Source: Oscillospiraceae bacterium
GTDB taxonomy: Bacteria; Bacillota; Clostridia; Oscillospirales; CAG-272
DNA: 64,000 nucleotides
Direction of reading: 5' to 3'
Assembly: GCA_015065105.1 (NCBI GenBank)
Contig: SVQZ01000007.1
Coordinates: 21,237-85,236, forward strand
Part shown: positions 54,454 to 63,220 of the stretch, piece after piece
Position numbering within the stretch: the stretch's first letter is position 1
How the letters are laid out: each line of letters starts with the position of its first letter
Translations under genes and position numbers: made by a program
Notes under the pieces: model-generated
Seen by the model: the letters and a program-made list of their open reading frames with translations, nothing else
Databases searched by the model: none
Told to the model about the DNA's origin: nothing

Positions 54454-55025
54454 TTACATAAATTTTATCAAAAGGTCAGCAATTTTTCTGCACTCTTCAC
54501 AAGGCTTGTAATCGGTACAAACATCACCGTGAGCCCGGCGATTTGTACGTTCAAGTAAGGTTTCCGTTATGTTTTCGAAGGGTTCGTCGAGATAGCAGTA
54601 CATATTTGGATTAACACCTTTTAGCAAAAGAAATTCAACAACATCGATTTTATGACCTAAAGCGGCACTTGACAACAACGGTTCTGCATTATTTATTTCT
54701 ACACCGTAAATTGATGGAATTGCTCCCAATTCGATCAATTCTTCAAGTTCATTTAAGCTTACCACGGATTCATTATTAGCAAGATCGCCGTATTTATGCA
54801 GTATTGTTTCTCCGTATCGGTCAATTGCATTGATCTCTGCTCCGTTTGAAACATGATCTTGTATTTTCTTTAAATCTCATTTTTATCTGTATAATAGCTA
54901 TCAAGAATATAGTTGTACTGTATCGGTAACAATGAGTATTCCTGTGTTTGAGCTATTGAGCAGGCATTATGCCGGTCCGTGTAGCTTAAGCGATCCGTCC
55001 ATACGGGTAAATATTTCTTATTCAT
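54454..55025 (-). pseudogene. Ankyrin-repeat gene with a frameshift
   Basis: The start is an ATG at 55025 with AGGAG upstream; this frame gives MNKKYLPVWTDRLSY to YYTDKNEI and then a stop. From about 54876 the neighbouring frame continues without its own start: DLKKIQDHVSNGAEINAIDR, an ankyrin consensus, then ELIELGAIPS and VVEFLLLKGVNPN, to the end at 54454. One missing base near 54880 accounts for the break. It starts 17 bp after the Thg1 stop and is probably the third gene of that unit. Confidence 0.78.
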
Positions 55026-55042
55026 TTATTTCTCCTATAGTT

Positions 55043-55807
55043 CTAAGTATTCTTTTGTATGATTCCTTCTATAAGTTTACCGTATTCCTCACGTATGGGA
55101 AGTTCAGGATCAACGAAGAGCTCGCGTCTTTGGGTGGTTACACTTTCTTTTGTAATAGGATTAAAGCCCTGCTTTTCAATATCCTTCCAATATATACCTA
55201 CTCCTCGCTTTTGCCAGTTGGGAAGATCGTTGAAATTTAATCCGTTTTGGAACAGAAGCTCGTTCTTATAAGATATAGATTTACCATCCACTTCCTTGGT
55301 CGCTTCATTTACCGACAGACCCTTTTTACGAAGTCCCCAATAGCAATGAGAATTCAATGCGTTTCTGCAGGCATCCTCCTGTCGCCATAAAAAATAGTCT
55401 TTTACCTTTTCGATGTTAGGCAGGGGGATAATACGGCAATCGAATATTCCCGGCATACCGAGCTGCAGGGAAAAGGCGGCGCTTGCCGTACCTGCAAGAA
55501 TAGAATTGTATTTTCTGACCTTTCTTCCGAAGGTATCTTCGTTAGGGTCGAAAAGTAAGGATATCTCATCACTTTCGGTAAAGCCGTAGATCACGCGGAA
55601 ACCGCAGTTCATCAATTCTTTTACCGTATTTATCATCATGTCACGAAAGAGCAGGTCAAAGGGTGCTTCAAAATTACAGGTCTCCTTTGTCAAACGGGTG
55701 AAGCTTCTTCCGTCTATTCTTGCAACAAGATATATTCCGGGCGGTATGATCTGATCTATTGAAGCTTCATATACCCTCATTTTTGCATCTAATTCATCAA
55801 AATTCAT
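55043..55807 (-). CDS. Thg1-like tRNA(His) guanylyltransferase family protein
   Basis: 254 residues. Thg1 enzymes add nucleotides in the 3'-to-5' direction to RNA 5' ends; bacterial and archaeal relatives (TLPs) can repair 5'-truncated tRNAs. Seen: ARIDGRSFTRLTK with Asp32, GFTESDEISLLF with Asp80-Glu81 (the metal-binding carboxylates of the palm domain), KYNSILAGTASAAFSLQL, and the conserved RRQEDACRNALN-like segment (WRQEDACRNALNSHCYWGL). Length is typical. It starts one base after the stop of the LRR-kinase gene, so the two are one unit. Rare in bacteria, so likely acquired. Confidence 0.92.
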   Translation of the reverse strand: MNFDELDAKMRVYEASIDQIIPPGIYLVARIDGRSFTRLTKETCNFEAPFDLLFRDMMINTVKELMNCGFRVIYGFTESDEISLLFDPNEDTFGRKVRKYNSILAGTASAAFSLQLGMPGIFDCRIIPLPNIEKVKDYFLWRQEDACRNALNSHCYWGLRKKGLSVNEATKEVDGKSISYKNELLFQNGLNFNDLPNWQKRGVGIYWKDIEKQGFNPITKESVTTQRRELFVDPELPIREEYGKLIEGIIQKNT

Positions 55808-55808
55808 T

Positions 55809-57476
55809 TTATTCTCTCCAATCTCTTTTTATCATTACGGTTTCGCCGCTTCGTTCTATAAAATACAGCTCTTCAAAGCCTTCGTTGTAAGATGGCATTT
55901 CAAGTTTATTTGAGGTTGCGGCAATAGCGGTATTCGGAACACAAGCCTTTCCTATACGTTCTTCATTTCTTCTGATACAATCCTTTATCTTCGATTCAAA
56001 AAAATATCCGATGATCCTATAGCCTGCCTCCTTCAGAAGGGGGATGTAACGTGCTCTGTCTGCTTTTGTTGGGTTGGTGTTATCTATTACGATATCAGCA
56101 CCGCGTTTTATACATTCCTTAAGCATAAGACTTTCCTTGTTTCTTGTATGCAGAGTATCAAGATTTATATGCTCATATTTACCCTTGAAGTGTAAATTAT
56201 AATAATAGCTCTTTCCGCTGGCCTGTAAGCCCATAAATATAACGGCGGTCTTTGTCTTAGGTTCACCGCAATATCTGTATGAGGCTGTACAAAAGGTGTC
56301 CGTTCTTCCGTGTATTACCGTATCCTTGCCGCGGAGTATTACTTCTGTTAGAGAATGACAGCCGTTAAAGATATTCCAATCAAGCTCTTTTACACTTTGA
56401 GGTATATATATATCTTTTAAAGCCCTACAGCCTTGAAAGGCTCCGTCACCTATGTATTCGGTACCTTCGGGTATATTGCATTCTTCGAGAGATTTACAGT
56501 AATAGAATGCAGAATCGGGAATCTTTTTTAAACCTTGCGGAAGTTCAACTTTTTTCAGCGAATAAGCCATTGGTGCTATTCGACCCTCAAAATGTATATT
56601 TTTGTTTGAAAATGCAAGAGATTCAAGAGCACGGCATTGACCAAACGAATCTTCTCCTACTTTAACAAGCTTATCTGAAAAAGTAATCTTCTTCATATTT
56701 GTACAAGCCCAAAATGCAGATGCTTCGATTTCTGAAACCGAAAGAGCTGTTACACTTTCAACCTTTCTGTGATAAAAAGCATATTTACCTATTTTTTTTA
56801 CCGTTTCGGGGATAACTATTTCTCTTTCGGTTCCAAAATAGCATTTTAAAACCCCATCGTAGTCTATGTCAAAGCCTTTGACTGCTTCTTTTGAAAAAGA
56901 GAGCTTACTGTCCCAGATAAAACGTAATTTCGGGTTACATTTATAAAAAGCATCATTATCAAAATGAGTTTTTTCCGAAAGAAGGATTATTTTACAGATA
57001 TTACGACATTTACTGAATGCATATTTTCTTATTATCGATATGGTTTCGGGAAGATAAACGCGCTCTAACGTATAACATTTACAGAATGCTCCGGTAGCTA
57101 TTTTCTTAACTCCCTTTGGTAAGGTAATTTCACGTAAGCTGCTGCAACCCTTAAAGGTACAGACATTAACACACCTGAGCTTGCTGTTACCGAATTCAAC
57201 TTTTTTTAAGGATGTACAGCCGGTAAAGGCATAGGAGTTGATTACTTCAACTTTCTCAAGTTTTATTTCTTCCAATGCGGTGCATCCGTTAAACGCACCG
57301 TATCCTATCGAAGTTACGTTATGAGGTACAGTTACTTTAATTATTTTGTTTTTATTCCAAAACGCATTGTTTCCTATTTCGGTAATATATTCGGGAATGA
57401 TGATCTCTTTTTCTTCTCCCGTATATTTTATAAGCTTTGTACCGTTTATTATCCAAGAGTTCTTTACGTCTTGCAA
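55809..57476 (-). CDS. LRR domain fused to a polynucleotide-kinase-like P-loop kinase
   Basis: 555 residues starting at a TTG at 57476, with GGGAGAG about 8 bases upstream. Residues ~15-395 are about twelve LRR_5 (BspA-type) repeats such as IPEYITEIGNNAFWNKNKI; there is no signal peptide, so unlike other LRR proteins in this window it is cytoplasmic. Residues ~408-555 form a kinase domain: P-loop GLQASGKSYY (from 416), NLDTLHTR, VIDNTNPTKADRARY (about 463-477) and an Arg-rich lid (CIRRNEER). This matches the AAA_33/PNK-like family that phosphorylates RNA or DNA 5'-OH ends. Paired with Thg1, an RNA-repair role is inferred. Confidence 0.85.
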   Translation of the reverse strand: MQDVKNSWIINGTKLIKYTGEEKEIIIPEYITEIGNNAFWNKNKIIKVTVPHNVTSIGYGAFNGCTALEEIKLEKVEVINSYAFTGCTSLKKVEFGNSKLRCVNVCTFKGCSSLREITLPKGVKKIATGAFCKCYTLERVYLPETISIIRKYAFSKCRNICKIILLSEKTHFDNDAFYKCNPKLRFIWDSKLSFSKEAVKGFDIDYDGVLKCYFGTEREIVIPETVKKIGKYAFYHRKVESVTALSVSEIEASAFWACTNMKKITFSDKLVKVGEDSFGQCRALESLAFSNKNIHFEGRIAPMAYSLKKVELPQGLKKIPDSAFYYCKSLEECNIPEGTEYIGDGAFQGCRALKDIYIPQSVKELDWNIFNGCHSLTEVILRGKDTVIHGRTDTFCTASYRYCGEPKTKTAVIFMGLQASGKSYYYNLHFKGKYEHINLDTLHTRNKESLMLKECIKRGADIVIDNTNPTKADRARYIPLLKEAGYRIIGYFFESKIKDCIRRNEERIGKACVPNTAIAATSNKLEMPSYNEGFEELYFIERSGETVMIKRDWRE

Positions 57477-57526
57477 GAAATATCTCTCCCTTCGTTATTT
57501 AATGCTTCTTTCAGTTGCTTAAATGA

Positions 57527-58759
57527 AAAAGTGAAGTTAGGGTAAATAGCTTAAGAGTACTTCAAAAATTCAAATAAGCGGTATTTTGTGGCATTTAAGA
57601 AGTGTGCACAACTCCTCAAAGCCGAAATTTAATATATTTCACTGTCGTTTTGGCATAGCAAAACAGACAGATTGAAACCTCGTTTTGTCAAAGTGAACGC
57701 AACCTGCCTTGTTAAATAAATATGTTGCGGTCCCCATCTGCAATTGTTTTAAGTTACTTTTTAGCAGAGCCGGTGTTAAATTCACCTCGTCTGCCGGTAC
57801 GGTATGCAGCCCCATCAGTTCCATCAACCGAAGTGTGCTCTTGTCGGTGAGAATTATCGGGAAGACCTTGCGAAATTCTTGGTTTAAAAAGCCTTCGGAC
57901 ACTTCCTTTTTCTTCTTTCTTGGCTTGTAGGCTGCCTTTCGCCTGAGGTCAATATTTCCTACACTTAAAACACCTTGGTCAATGTAACGGTAAAGAGTTC
58001 TTTGTGAAATACCAAGCTCCTCACCGTGTTCAGACCATATATGTGTCAGCGGTTGTCCTTTTAAAATCAGCGGCGAAACCAATTAATCAAGTCTTTCGAG
58101 GGCTTCACCACGGGTTTGGATATTGCTTCTTGAATCGGAATATCTTAGCCTTGCCATAGCATCTGCTTGCCGGGCGATGTAGTAGGCTCTATCCCCTTTG
58201 TATTTTCTTCTCCGCACACAGACATTACACACATACGGCGGCTTAGAAAGAACAACGCAAGAAGAATTATTGTATCTTGTACAAAGCTCTCTGCAATCGT
58301 ATTCACGGCAACTACCACACCGTTTAGAACATCCTTCCTTTCCGCACAATCCTTTTGTTTTACACTCTCCGGTAAAGTGACAATCCTTTCCAAAGTGATC
58401 TTCTCCCGGAGCAATGGTTCGGTTGGCCCGTATCTCCCCTGAAACACTTTCGGGAGATTTGCCTATCTTTCTTGCAATCTCGCTTAGCTTCAGTTTTTCA
58501 TAGATGCCGCACTCGATCACAATCCTTTCAGCTAATGTTAAACGACTCATTTTTCCTGCTTTCCGCAGACAGTAACCGTTTGTATTTTACCATATCCGCC
58601 GCCATCCTTGACTGAACGCTGATGAAAATGCTTTGCTTTTTTCACCGAAGGCGACGGAAACTCAGAAATATCTATATACCATTCCTTTTTGTCAAGGTGA
58701 ACTTCGGGTATTTCTCATTTTTTGCCTCAAAAACCCGAACTTCACTTTGGCAATTTAGG
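57527..58759 (-). mobile_element. Decayed IS30-family element
   Basis: A broken IS30 transposase gene is framed by short inverted repeats: AAAAGTGAAGTTAGGGT (57527-57543) and, inverted, ACCCGAACTTCACTTT (58733-58748). Outside the gene the sequence holds no other ORF. The exact ends are uncertain. Confidence 0.7.
57639..58550 (-). pseudogene. IS30-family transposase, inactivated
   Basis: The N-terminal part (156 codons) has the IS30 HTH start MSRLTLAERIVIECGIYEKL, a Cys-rich zinc-binding region and REALERLD-type end, then a TAA stop at 58083. The same frame resumes at once (VSPLILKGQPLTHIWSEHG, then SQRTLYRYIDQG). It then jumps from EFRKVFPIILTD, the start of a catalytic-core motif, to LRLMELMGLHTVPADEVNLT, a typical C-terminal end. 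So the gene has both a nonsense codon and an internal deletion of most of the DDE core. It cannot encode an active enzyme. Confidence 0.82.
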
Positions 58760-58805
58760 TTATCGCTGAATACATTATACCGGATTTACTGTCCAAAAAA
58801 ACGGA
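58656..58805. repeat. Hairpin repeat at IS30 right end, copy 1
   Basis: About 150 bp shared with 63622-63775. It contains an imperfect inverted repeat (CAAGGTGAACTTCGGGT and ACCCGAACTTCACTTTG around TGCCTC) and, on the minus strand, a TATAAT box. Here it lies ahead of the broken transposase. Confidence 0.8.
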
Positions 58806-58817
58806 CTGAAAACAAAA

Positions 58818-58837
58818 AATCCCCGAAATCGGGGATT
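58818..58837 (-). terminator. Terminator of ABM monooxygenase gene
   Basis: AATCCCCGA / TCGGGGATT stem followed, on the minus strand, by a T run. Confidence 0.85.
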
Positions 58838-58852
58838 ATAAATGAATATCGA

Positions 58853-59140
58853 TTATTTTAACTCTATTTCTCCTAATTTTGTGTTTACTATGTAGTCATC
58901 CTTAAACTCGCGCATAGCGTCCATATGGGGCTGAGTACAGTGGAGCTGCTGATGATCCTTTGATTCCCATTGTTCGATGAGAAGAAGCTCTGTTGCATTG
59001 CTCTCGGAGAAATAATAATCGTATTTGATGCATCCGTCTTCATTTCTGATGGCATCAAGTATCCCCTTATTCTTCATAACTTCTACAAATTCCTCACGTT
59101 TCCCGTGATGGCATTCAAATCTAACGTATATAGTGTACAT
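58853..59140 (-). CDS. ABM-domain (YgiN-like) putative monooxygenase
   Basis: 95 residues, one complete antibiotic-biosynthesis-monooxygenase fold: IYVRFECHHGKREEFVEVMK, then EDGCIKYDYYFSES, then LLIEQWESKDHQQLHCTQPH with the conserved His. Such small dimers oxidise quinols or aromatic compounds without cofactor, or serve as stress proteins. AAGGA lies upstream of the ATG. Single gene with its own terminator. Confidence 0.85.
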   Translation of the reverse strand: MYTIYVRFECHHGKREEFVEVMKNKGILDAIRNEDGCIKYDYYFSESNATELLLIEQWESKDHQQLHCTQPHMDAMREFKDDYIVNTKLGEIELK

Positions 59141-59164
59141 TGTTAATACCGTCCTTGTATTTTT

Positions 59165-59254
59165 ATATTATAAGAAATTATTCCGCCTCGTGTGATTTTT
59201 CTGCGCCAAGAAAAGGAGCGGAATTCGCTGAGGTTCGGCACCTGCTTTTATATT
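59165..59254 (+). repeat. Intergenic GCGGAATTC-family repeat
   Basis: Contains TAAGAAATTATTCCGCCTCG, GTGTGATTTTTCTGCGCC and GGAGCGGAATTCG, ending CACCTGCTTTTATA. It lies just upstream of the ABM gene start. Confidence 0.65.
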
Positions 59255-59339
59255 ATAACATACGATTAGTTTTTTTGCAATGAAAAAATTCCCTTTGGGT
59301 GCAACGTTTTTCCTCTCATTCTTCATTGAGATCAACTTA

Positions 59340-59462
59340 TATGAAACGCAGCAATTTCCTATAAATAAAAAAGCGGCAAGTTGCCGCACCCAATTCCGCC
59401 CCAACAATTAGTGATTAACCTATTCTTCGATCTTACGAGGCGGAGCAAATTCCTATATATTA
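59340..59462 (-). repeat. Intergenic GCGGAATTC-family repeats, inverted
   Basis: Read on the minus strand: TATAGGAATTTGCTCCGCC at one end, GGGGCGGAATTGGGTGCGGC with a GCGGCAAGTTGCCGC hairpin, then a T run and the start of a further copy (TTATAGGAAATTGCTGCGTT). The bases between this and 59254 show nothing recognisable. Confidence 0.65.
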
Positions 59463-59466
59463 AAAA

Positions 59467-59490
59467 AATCCCCGTTTTAAAACGGGGATT
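59467..59490 (-). terminator. Terminator of uracil permease gene
   Basis: 24-nt palindrome AATCCCCGTTTT / AAAACGGGGATT with a T run on the minus strand. Confidence 0.88.
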
Positions 59491-59503
59491 TGGTTTTAGC
59501 TGA

Positions 59504-60841
59504 TTATTCGGTCTTTGCCTTGGAAACAACGATATTAGTAATAATACCGAGGATAAGGGCACAAGCGATAGAGGTAAGGGTTACCTTGCCGAAGGTGAGT
59601 GAGAATCCGCCGATACCGGTGATAAGGATCACTGCAACAACAAAGAGATTCTTGTTCTGGTTAAGGTCAACCTTCTGTATCATCTTTAAACCGCTTACCG
59701 CAATAAAGCCGTAAAGCGCAATACAAACACCGCCCATTACACAGTTAGGAATGGATGCGAGGAATGTAACAAAGGGAGCAAAGAAGGAAATAATGATACA
59801 CATGATAGCCGCTGTTGTGATAGTGATTACAGATGCGTTTCTTGTAATAGCAACACAGCCAACAGATTCACCGTATGTTGTATTGGGGCATCCGCCGAAG
59901 AACGCGCCTGCCATAGAACCTATACCGTCACCTAAAAGAGTTCTGTGGAGACCGGGATCCTTAAGAAGCTCTTTATCAATAATGGTGGAAAGATTCTTAT
60001 GGTCTGCAATGTGCTCAGCAAATACAACGAATGCAACGGGGATATAAGCAACTGCTATTGTTGCAATGTAGCTTCCGTTGATATTCTTAAGACCTTCTTT
60101 GAGGTTAAGGAATGTAAAATCGGGAATCGAGAAGAATCCCATATCCTTGAATACGGAGAAGTTGATAACCTGAAGTGCAACGTTGTCGGTTGCAATACCG
60201 ATAGCCGTAAAGATGGAAGCTGCAATATATCCAACGAGGATACCGAGTATAAAGGGAATAAGCTTCATCATCTTTTTACCATATACAGAGAAGAGAATTA
60301 CCGAGAATAAGGTGATAATACCGCAGATAATTGCAACGTAAGGACTGCAAGCGGATACACCGTCAACCATTACCTTACCGGTAGAAAGGTCGCCAACTGC
60401 GTTACCTGCAAGAGAAAGACCGATAATTGCAACTGTGGGACCTATAACTGCTGCAGGCATAAGTCTGTCTATCCAGTTAACGCCTGCTATCTTAACGATA
60501 ACAGCAATAACCACATATACGAGACCGGCAAATGCGGCACCGATCATAAGACCTACATGGCCTGCCGCACTTTCTGAATATGCACCTGCGAATGCAGCTG
60601 CCATAGAACCTAAAAATGCGAATGAGGAACCGAGATATACGGGGCTTCTGAACTTTGTGAATAATTGGTACACAATAGTACCAACGCCTGCACCGAAGAG
60701 CGCGGCAGACTGGCTCATACCGTTGCCGACTATAGCGGGTACCGCGATAGTTGCCGCAAGAATTGCGAGAACCTGCTGTAAAGCAAAGATCAGGAGCTGG
60801 GGAAACTTGGGCTTGTCATTGATGTTGTAAACGAGTTTCAT
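59504..60841 (-). CDS. uraA: Uracil permease (NCS2 family)
   Basis: 445 residues from the ATG at 60841, which follows GGAGGTACGAA; the frame extends nine codons upstream without a site. About fourteen hydrophobic segments. Family features: FPQLLIFALQQVLAILAATI, YLGSSFAFLGSMAAAF (QxxSSFAF-like), VFAEHIADHKNLSTII with the key Glu-His, and GGCPNTTYGESVGCVAIT. It imports uracil with protons. The VFAEHIADH motif fits the uracil rather than the xanthine branch. Single gene with promoter and terminator. Confidence 0.93.
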   Translation of the reverse strand: MKLVYNINDKPKFPQLLIFALQQVLAILAATIAVPAIVGNGMSQSAALFGAGVGTIVYQLFTKFRSPVYLGSSFAFLGSMAAAFAGAYSESAAGHVGLMIGAAFAGLVYVVIAVIVKIAGVNWIDRLMPAAVIGPTVAIIGLSLAGNAVGDLSTGKVMVDGVSACSPYVAIICGIITLFSVILFSVYGKKMMKLIPFILGILVGYIAASIFTAIGIATDNVALQVINFSVFKDMGFFSIPDFTFLNLKEGLKNINGSYIATIAVAYIPVAFVVFAEHIADHKNLSTIIDKELLKDPGLHRTLLGDGIGSMAGAFFGGCPNTTYGESVGCVAITRNASVITITTAAIMCIIISFFAPFVTFLASIPNCVMGGVCIALYGFIAVSGLKMIQKVDLNQNKNLFVVAVILITGIGGFSLTFGKVTLTSIACALILGIITNIVVSKAKTE

Positions 60842-60873
60842 TTCGTACCTCCAATAAAAATTCATCAAAAATT

Positions 60874-60902
60874 ATTATAACACTTTTTTATTCAAAATGC
60901 AA
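60874..60902 (-). promoter_or_regulatory. Promoter of uracil permease gene
   Basis: Minus strand: TTGCAT, 17-bp spacer, TATAAT, 32 bp before the ATG. No PyrR-type leader or attenuator was recognised. Confidence 0.75.
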
Positions 60903-60958
60903 GGATATTTGATATTAATATGATGAATTTTGGTGAAAACGATCCCTTCTGTAACAAA

Positions 60959-60987
60959 ATGAATCCGCCCTTTGCGGGCGGATTCAT
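60959..60987 (-). terminator. Hairpin downstream of esterase gene
   Basis: Perfect 12-bp stem ATGAATCCGCCC / GGGCGGATTCAT. Only a short T run (ATTTTG) follows on the minus strand; likely a terminator for the esterase gene. Confidence 0.6.
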
Positions 60988-61035
60988 TGTAAAAAGTGTT
61001 CTGAGATCCTTTAAGAGTTTTTCAACACATTTTTT

Positions 61036-61125
61036 AAATATATAGGAAATTGCTTCATTTCGTGTGAGTTGTTTGCACCAAGGAACGGAGCGGGATTCGG
61101 CGTGCCCGGCGGAGCTTTTTTATTT
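61036..61125 (+). repeat. Intergenic GCGGAATTC-family repeat
   Basis: One of the most complete copies: TATATAGGAAATTGCTTCAT, GTGTGAGTTGTTTGCACCAAG, GGAGCGGGATTCGGCGTGCC and CGGCGGAGCTTTTTT. Another partial start (TATTTATAGGAAAATGCTCC) follows at 61121. Confidence 0.8.
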
Positions 61126-61153
61126 ATAGGAAAATGCTCCACATAGAAATATA

Positions 61154-61906
61154 TTAAGCTTGTATTTCCGATCTCCAAAGCTCAAGCGATTTTTTGAGCT
61201 GCATATCCCAGTATTTCCAGGTGTGGTCGCCTTCCGAGTACTTAAAGGTATGATCGATACTTAATGCGGAGAGATGAGCGGAGAACTTTTCGTTTATCGG
61301 GTAAAGCGAGTCCTCGGTACCGCACCAGATATAAATAGAAGGGAAGTCGGCTTTCTTTTCGGCAAGGGCGAACACGTCATGCTCTGAGCCTGCAAGCTCC
61401 GAGGCATCCTTCATATCAAAGCCGAAGATGGACCGCCATTCCGCAAGACTGTAATCCCTGCCGTAACGGGTGATGTCAAGAGCTCCCGAAAGTGAAGCGC
61501 AGAAGCAATATTTCTCAGGGTAGGTGAGAGCCGCCTTCAACGCACCGTAACCTCCCATGGAAAGACCGATGATGAGGTTATCCTCACGATCATAGCTGTA
61601 GCCGTTACAATAGAAGCCGATCTTATCGGGAAGCTCCTTTGTAACAAAGGTGAAATACTTCTTGCCGTAGGCGGTGTCTGTGTACCATGAACGGTCAACA
61701 CAGGGCATAACCACAGCAATTCTATGCTCCTTTGCATAACGCTCCACAGAGCTGTAACGCATCCATGCGGTATGATCATCGGTCAGTCCGTGAAGAAGCC
61801 AAAGAGTCTTGAATTTACCGTTCTTTCTGCCTTCGGGCAAAATGACGTTTACCGTAGTTGTCTGATCAAGGGCATCAGAATAAAAGTTCATTTGAAATAA
61901 TGCCAT
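61154..61906 (-). CDS. Esterase D / CE1-like alpha/beta hydrolase
   Basis: 250 residues. PF00756-type esterase: YSDALDQTTTVNVILP start, LWLLHGLTDDHTAWM (oxyanion region), nucleophile elbow GLSMGGYGALKAAL, later acid region YIWCGTEDSLYP and base EGDHTWKYWD. No signal peptide; cytoplasmic. Likely an acetyl or feruloyl esterase on small glycosides, or S-formylglutathione-hydrolase-like. GAGGTGG precedes the ATG; own promoter. Confidence 0.88.
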   Translation of the reverse strand: MALFQMNFYSDALDQTTTVNVILPEGRKNGKFKTLWLLHGLTDDHTAWMRYSSVERYAKEHRIAVVMPCVDRSWYTDTAYGKKYFTFVTKELPDKIGFYCNGYSYDREDNLIIGLSMGGYGALKAALTYPEKYCFCASLSGALDITRYGRDYSLAEWRSIFGFDMKDASELAGSEHDVFALAEKKADFPSIYIWCGTEDSLYPINEKFSAHLSALSIDHTFKYSEGDHTWKYWDMQLKKSLELWRSEIQA

Positions 61907-61935
61907 AAGTCCACCTCTTATAAATTGATATAATA

Positions 61936-61964
61936 ATTATATCATAATTTGTAAAATGATACAA
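61936..61964 (-). promoter_or_regulatory. Promoter of esterase gene
   Basis: Minus strand: TTGTAT, 17-bp spacer, TATAAT, about 29 bp before the ATG. Confidence 0.7.
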
Positions 61965-62020
61965 GATATGTATGAGATTAATTAAATTTGCAAAAAGCTG
62001 TTTTGGATAATTTAGATCTC

Positions 62021-63154
62021 TTAGTATTCCTGATAATCCATATATTTCTCTAAAAGACAAATGAAATTCCTGCGATGGTTGTGTTGGAAAGGTTCATCGT
62101 CGATCTGCCAATACGATAGAGCATGGGAATAGAGATCCTCGAATTCTCCTTTCAAAGTATGTCTTGGATTACCGCCGTGATCTAATAAAAGCTTTAATAT
62201 TTTTAGTAGTTTTTTGTCATCTTCTTCATTGTTACGGCTATATTGAAGATCCCAAAGAACGTTTTCCGTGTCATTATTATATGTGTTGTTGGGATCTGCT
62301 CCGTTTTGAAGCAACAACTCTATCATTTCAACGTTTAACTCTGATGCTGCAAGAGAGAGCAGATCTGTTTTAACCCCTAAATCAGTATATAGAAATTCGA
62401 TATTTAAGTTGGTGTTTTTCATAAGAGAAGAGGCTTCGTTTTTATCGAAATCCGGATTATAGCACATCTCTTCGAGTTTTATGATTTTTTTGTTCAATTC
62501 ATCCGGTTTTATAGCGTAATATTGATTTCTTATTTTTTTAACTATATCATTCTCAATTTGACATTCAATAAATAAACCGTCAAGGTCTCCGCCGTAAAAC
62601 ACCCAAGATGCCCCTGTACATATAACAAAATGTATTTTATCTGGTAAACAGTTATTTTGTTCTGCTTTTTTTGCCCTTTCTTCATCAAGTCCGTTTATTA
62701 AGAAGGGAAAGCTGTTAGTTGAGGTAACTTCTACACCCAATATTTGCATACCTTCGATTGCATAATCTAAGTATTTTTGAATTTCATAATAATATATTGA
62801 TTTTTCAAACATATCATCCGGAGGAAAGTCGAAAACGTTTTCTGTTTTAATTTCCCATATATCTGTTATACGGTATTCGATCAGACCCTTTGCATGGATG
62901 CGAAACTCAAGGGCAAAACTATTGAATACAAATAAAACGCAATTACCTAAATAAGAAAAATCAAATGTACTTGTTCCGTGATTTTTTACCTCTAAAAAAC
63001 CGGGCAGATCTACATATACCTTATTAATGATCTGTCCCTTGCATTTTTTGTTGAGTAATTCCTGAAGATCATCCGATGAATAACACCATTCAAAAAGGAT
63101 ATTTGGTGTTCTGATTATAGAATAGTTAATTTTCCCGGTATTCTTATATAACAT
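62021..63154 (-). CDS. Ankyrin-repeat protein with an unknown N-terminal domain
   Basis: 377 residues from the ATG at 63154 (GAGGAG upstream). Residues ~1-195 form an unrecognised soluble alpha/beta domain with an aromatic-rich YIIQ..FEIKTENVFDFPPDDMF-like section (DIWEIKTENVFDFPPDD). From ~255 ankyrin repeats follow: LLSLAASELNVEMIELLLQN then GADPNNTYN, and ILKLLLDHGGNPRHTL. No signal peptide. AT-rich, like the next gene. Proteins of this build often occur as immunity or accessory proteins in mobile regions, but no toxin gene is visible here. Confidence 0.75.
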   Translation of the reverse strand: MLYKNTGKINYSIIRTPNILFEWCYSSDDLQELLNKKCKGQIINKVYVDLPGFLEVKNHGTSTFDFSYLGNCVLFVFNSFALEFRIHAKGLIEYRITDIWEIKTENVFDFPPDDMFEKSIYYYEIQKYLDYAIEGMQILGVEVTSTNSFPFLINGLDEERAKKAEQNNCLPDKIHFVICTGASWVFYGGDLDGLFIECQIENDIVKKIRNQYYAIKPDELNKKIIKLEEMCYNPDFDKNEASSLMKNTNLNIEFLYTDLGVKTDLLSLAASELNVEMIELLLQNGADPNNTYNNDTENVLWDLQYSRNNEEDDKKLLKILKLLLDHGGNPRHTLKGEFEDLYSHALSYWQIDDEPFQHNHRRNFICLLEKYMDYQEY

Positions 63155-63220
63155 ATTTTCACTCCTCGTTGTAATCAAAGCTACAATTCGATTACAATCT
63201 ATAACTCATTATCCTATCTT

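Noticed and set aside
58622..58861. Plus-strand frame of 79 codons at the IS30 right end, similar to one at 63.6 kb
   Set aside because: The similarity is due to the DNA-level hairpin repeat; neither frame has a ribosome site.
60842..60960. Uracil-responsive leader or riboswitch before the uracil permease gene
   Set aside because: The leader is only about 25 nt past a plain promoter, with no conserved PyrR-type or riboswitch structure.
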